From contig CAKRHU010000019.1 in the NCBI GenBank assembly GCA_934339215.1, positions 1 through 12,308 of the forward strand: DNA of 12,308 bases, in the 5' to 3' direction. The notes beneath the pieces are model-generated. The model saw only the letters and a list, made by a program, of their open reading frames with translations, had not been told where the DNA came from and made no database searches. The position numbers and the translations under genes are program-made. This document shows positions 12,176 through 12,308 of the stretch, piece after piece (position 1 is the stretch's first letter; every line of letters begins with the position of its first letter). Source of the stretch: an uncultured Lacticaseibacillus sp. Lineage in GTDB: Bacteria; Bacillota; Bacilli; Lactobacillales; Lactobacillaceae.

Positions 12176-12308
12176 TCAATATTCGACCCAACGAACATTT
12201 TTGTAAGGGCGTTGCAACAACCATTTGTGAAGCCCATAATTAAAGCGATAACACGATCTGGGGGGATCTTCTTGCACAGCGTTTCTTGGGCAAACTATTT
12301 GGTGATCG
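12176..12308 (-). CDS. Probable C-terminal part of an unidentified minus-strand gene
   Basis: The minus strand is open from the window edge to a TGA at 12176-12178, giving 43 residues that end in YGLHKWLLQRPYKNVRWVEY. The basic and aromatic composition looks like real protein and the stop lies next to the TerC terminator, as expected for converging genes. I do not recognise it, and with only 43 residues it could still be a chance open frame or the remains of a broken gene. Confidence 0.4.
   Translation of the reverse strand, partial: DHQIVCPRNAVQEDPPRSCYRFNYGLHKWLLQRPYKNVRWVEY

Noticed and set aside
1..12308. CRISPR arrays, tRNA or rRNA genes, insertion sequences, att sites
   Set aside because: No regularly spaced repeats, cloverleaf-type sequences, transposase genes or flanking terminal repeats were found.

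Overview
The window looks like a chromosomal segment of a low- to mid-GC Firmicute, most likely a Lactobacillaceae member of the Lacticaseibacillus type. This is inferred from strong GGAGG ribosome binding sites, TTG and GTG starts, several CcpA (cre)-like sites, short hairpin-plus-T terminators, and the style of the secreted and TerC proteins. No marker gene is present, so the genus is a guess.

Layout. (1) 1-131: the 3' end of an unidentified plus-strand gene and a hairpin that can terminate from both sides. (2) 136-2572, minus strand: operon A, an SLC13-type carboxylate transporter, a small VOC-fold protein and a short-chain dehydrogenase, read in that order. (3) 2573-3004: a control region with two cre-like sites. 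(4) 3005-3352, plus strand: a small secreted orphan protein with its own terminator. (5) 3395-3699: no gene, but a GC-rich stretch full of inverted repeats and the terminator of the next operon. (6) 3700-9263, minus strand: operon B, read as four-carbon acid sugar kinase (DUF1537), cytoplasmic BNR/sialidase-like protein, iron-type alcohol dehydrogenase, DapA/NAL-superfamily aldolase and PdxA2-type dehydrogenase. (7) 9264-9447: the divergent control region. (8) 9448-11214, plus strand: a PrpR_N-type regulator with a degenerate AAA+ domain and a Fis-type DNA-binding helix. (9) 11354-12118, plus strand: a TerC-family membrane protein. (10) 12176-12308, minus strand: the probable 3' end of another gene.

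How the genes may work together. The kinase plus PdxA2 pair is the established core for D-threonate/D-erythronate-type acids: phosphorylation at C4, then oxidation and decarboxylation to dihydroxyacetone phosphate. The extra genes (a lyase/hydrolase-like BNR protein, a pyruvate-type aldolase, an aldehyde/alcohol dehydrogenase, a VOC protein and an SDR) suggest that the true substrate is larger or more decorated than a simple C4 acid. A working model is import by the SLC13 carrier, cleavage inside the cell by the BNR protein, then one product through kinase/PdxA2 to DHAP and another through the aldolase and the iron dehydrogenase to pyruvate plus a reduced alcohol. The two operons share a 16-base motif (15 of 16 identical, same orientation, about 90-100 bases before the first start codon) and cre-like sites. 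This supports one regulon, controlled by the adjacent PrpR_N protein and by carbon catabolite repression.

The most notable points are this uncommon gene combination, a regulator that resembles a sigma-54 activator but has lost the parts needed to touch sigma-54, and the shared putative operator.
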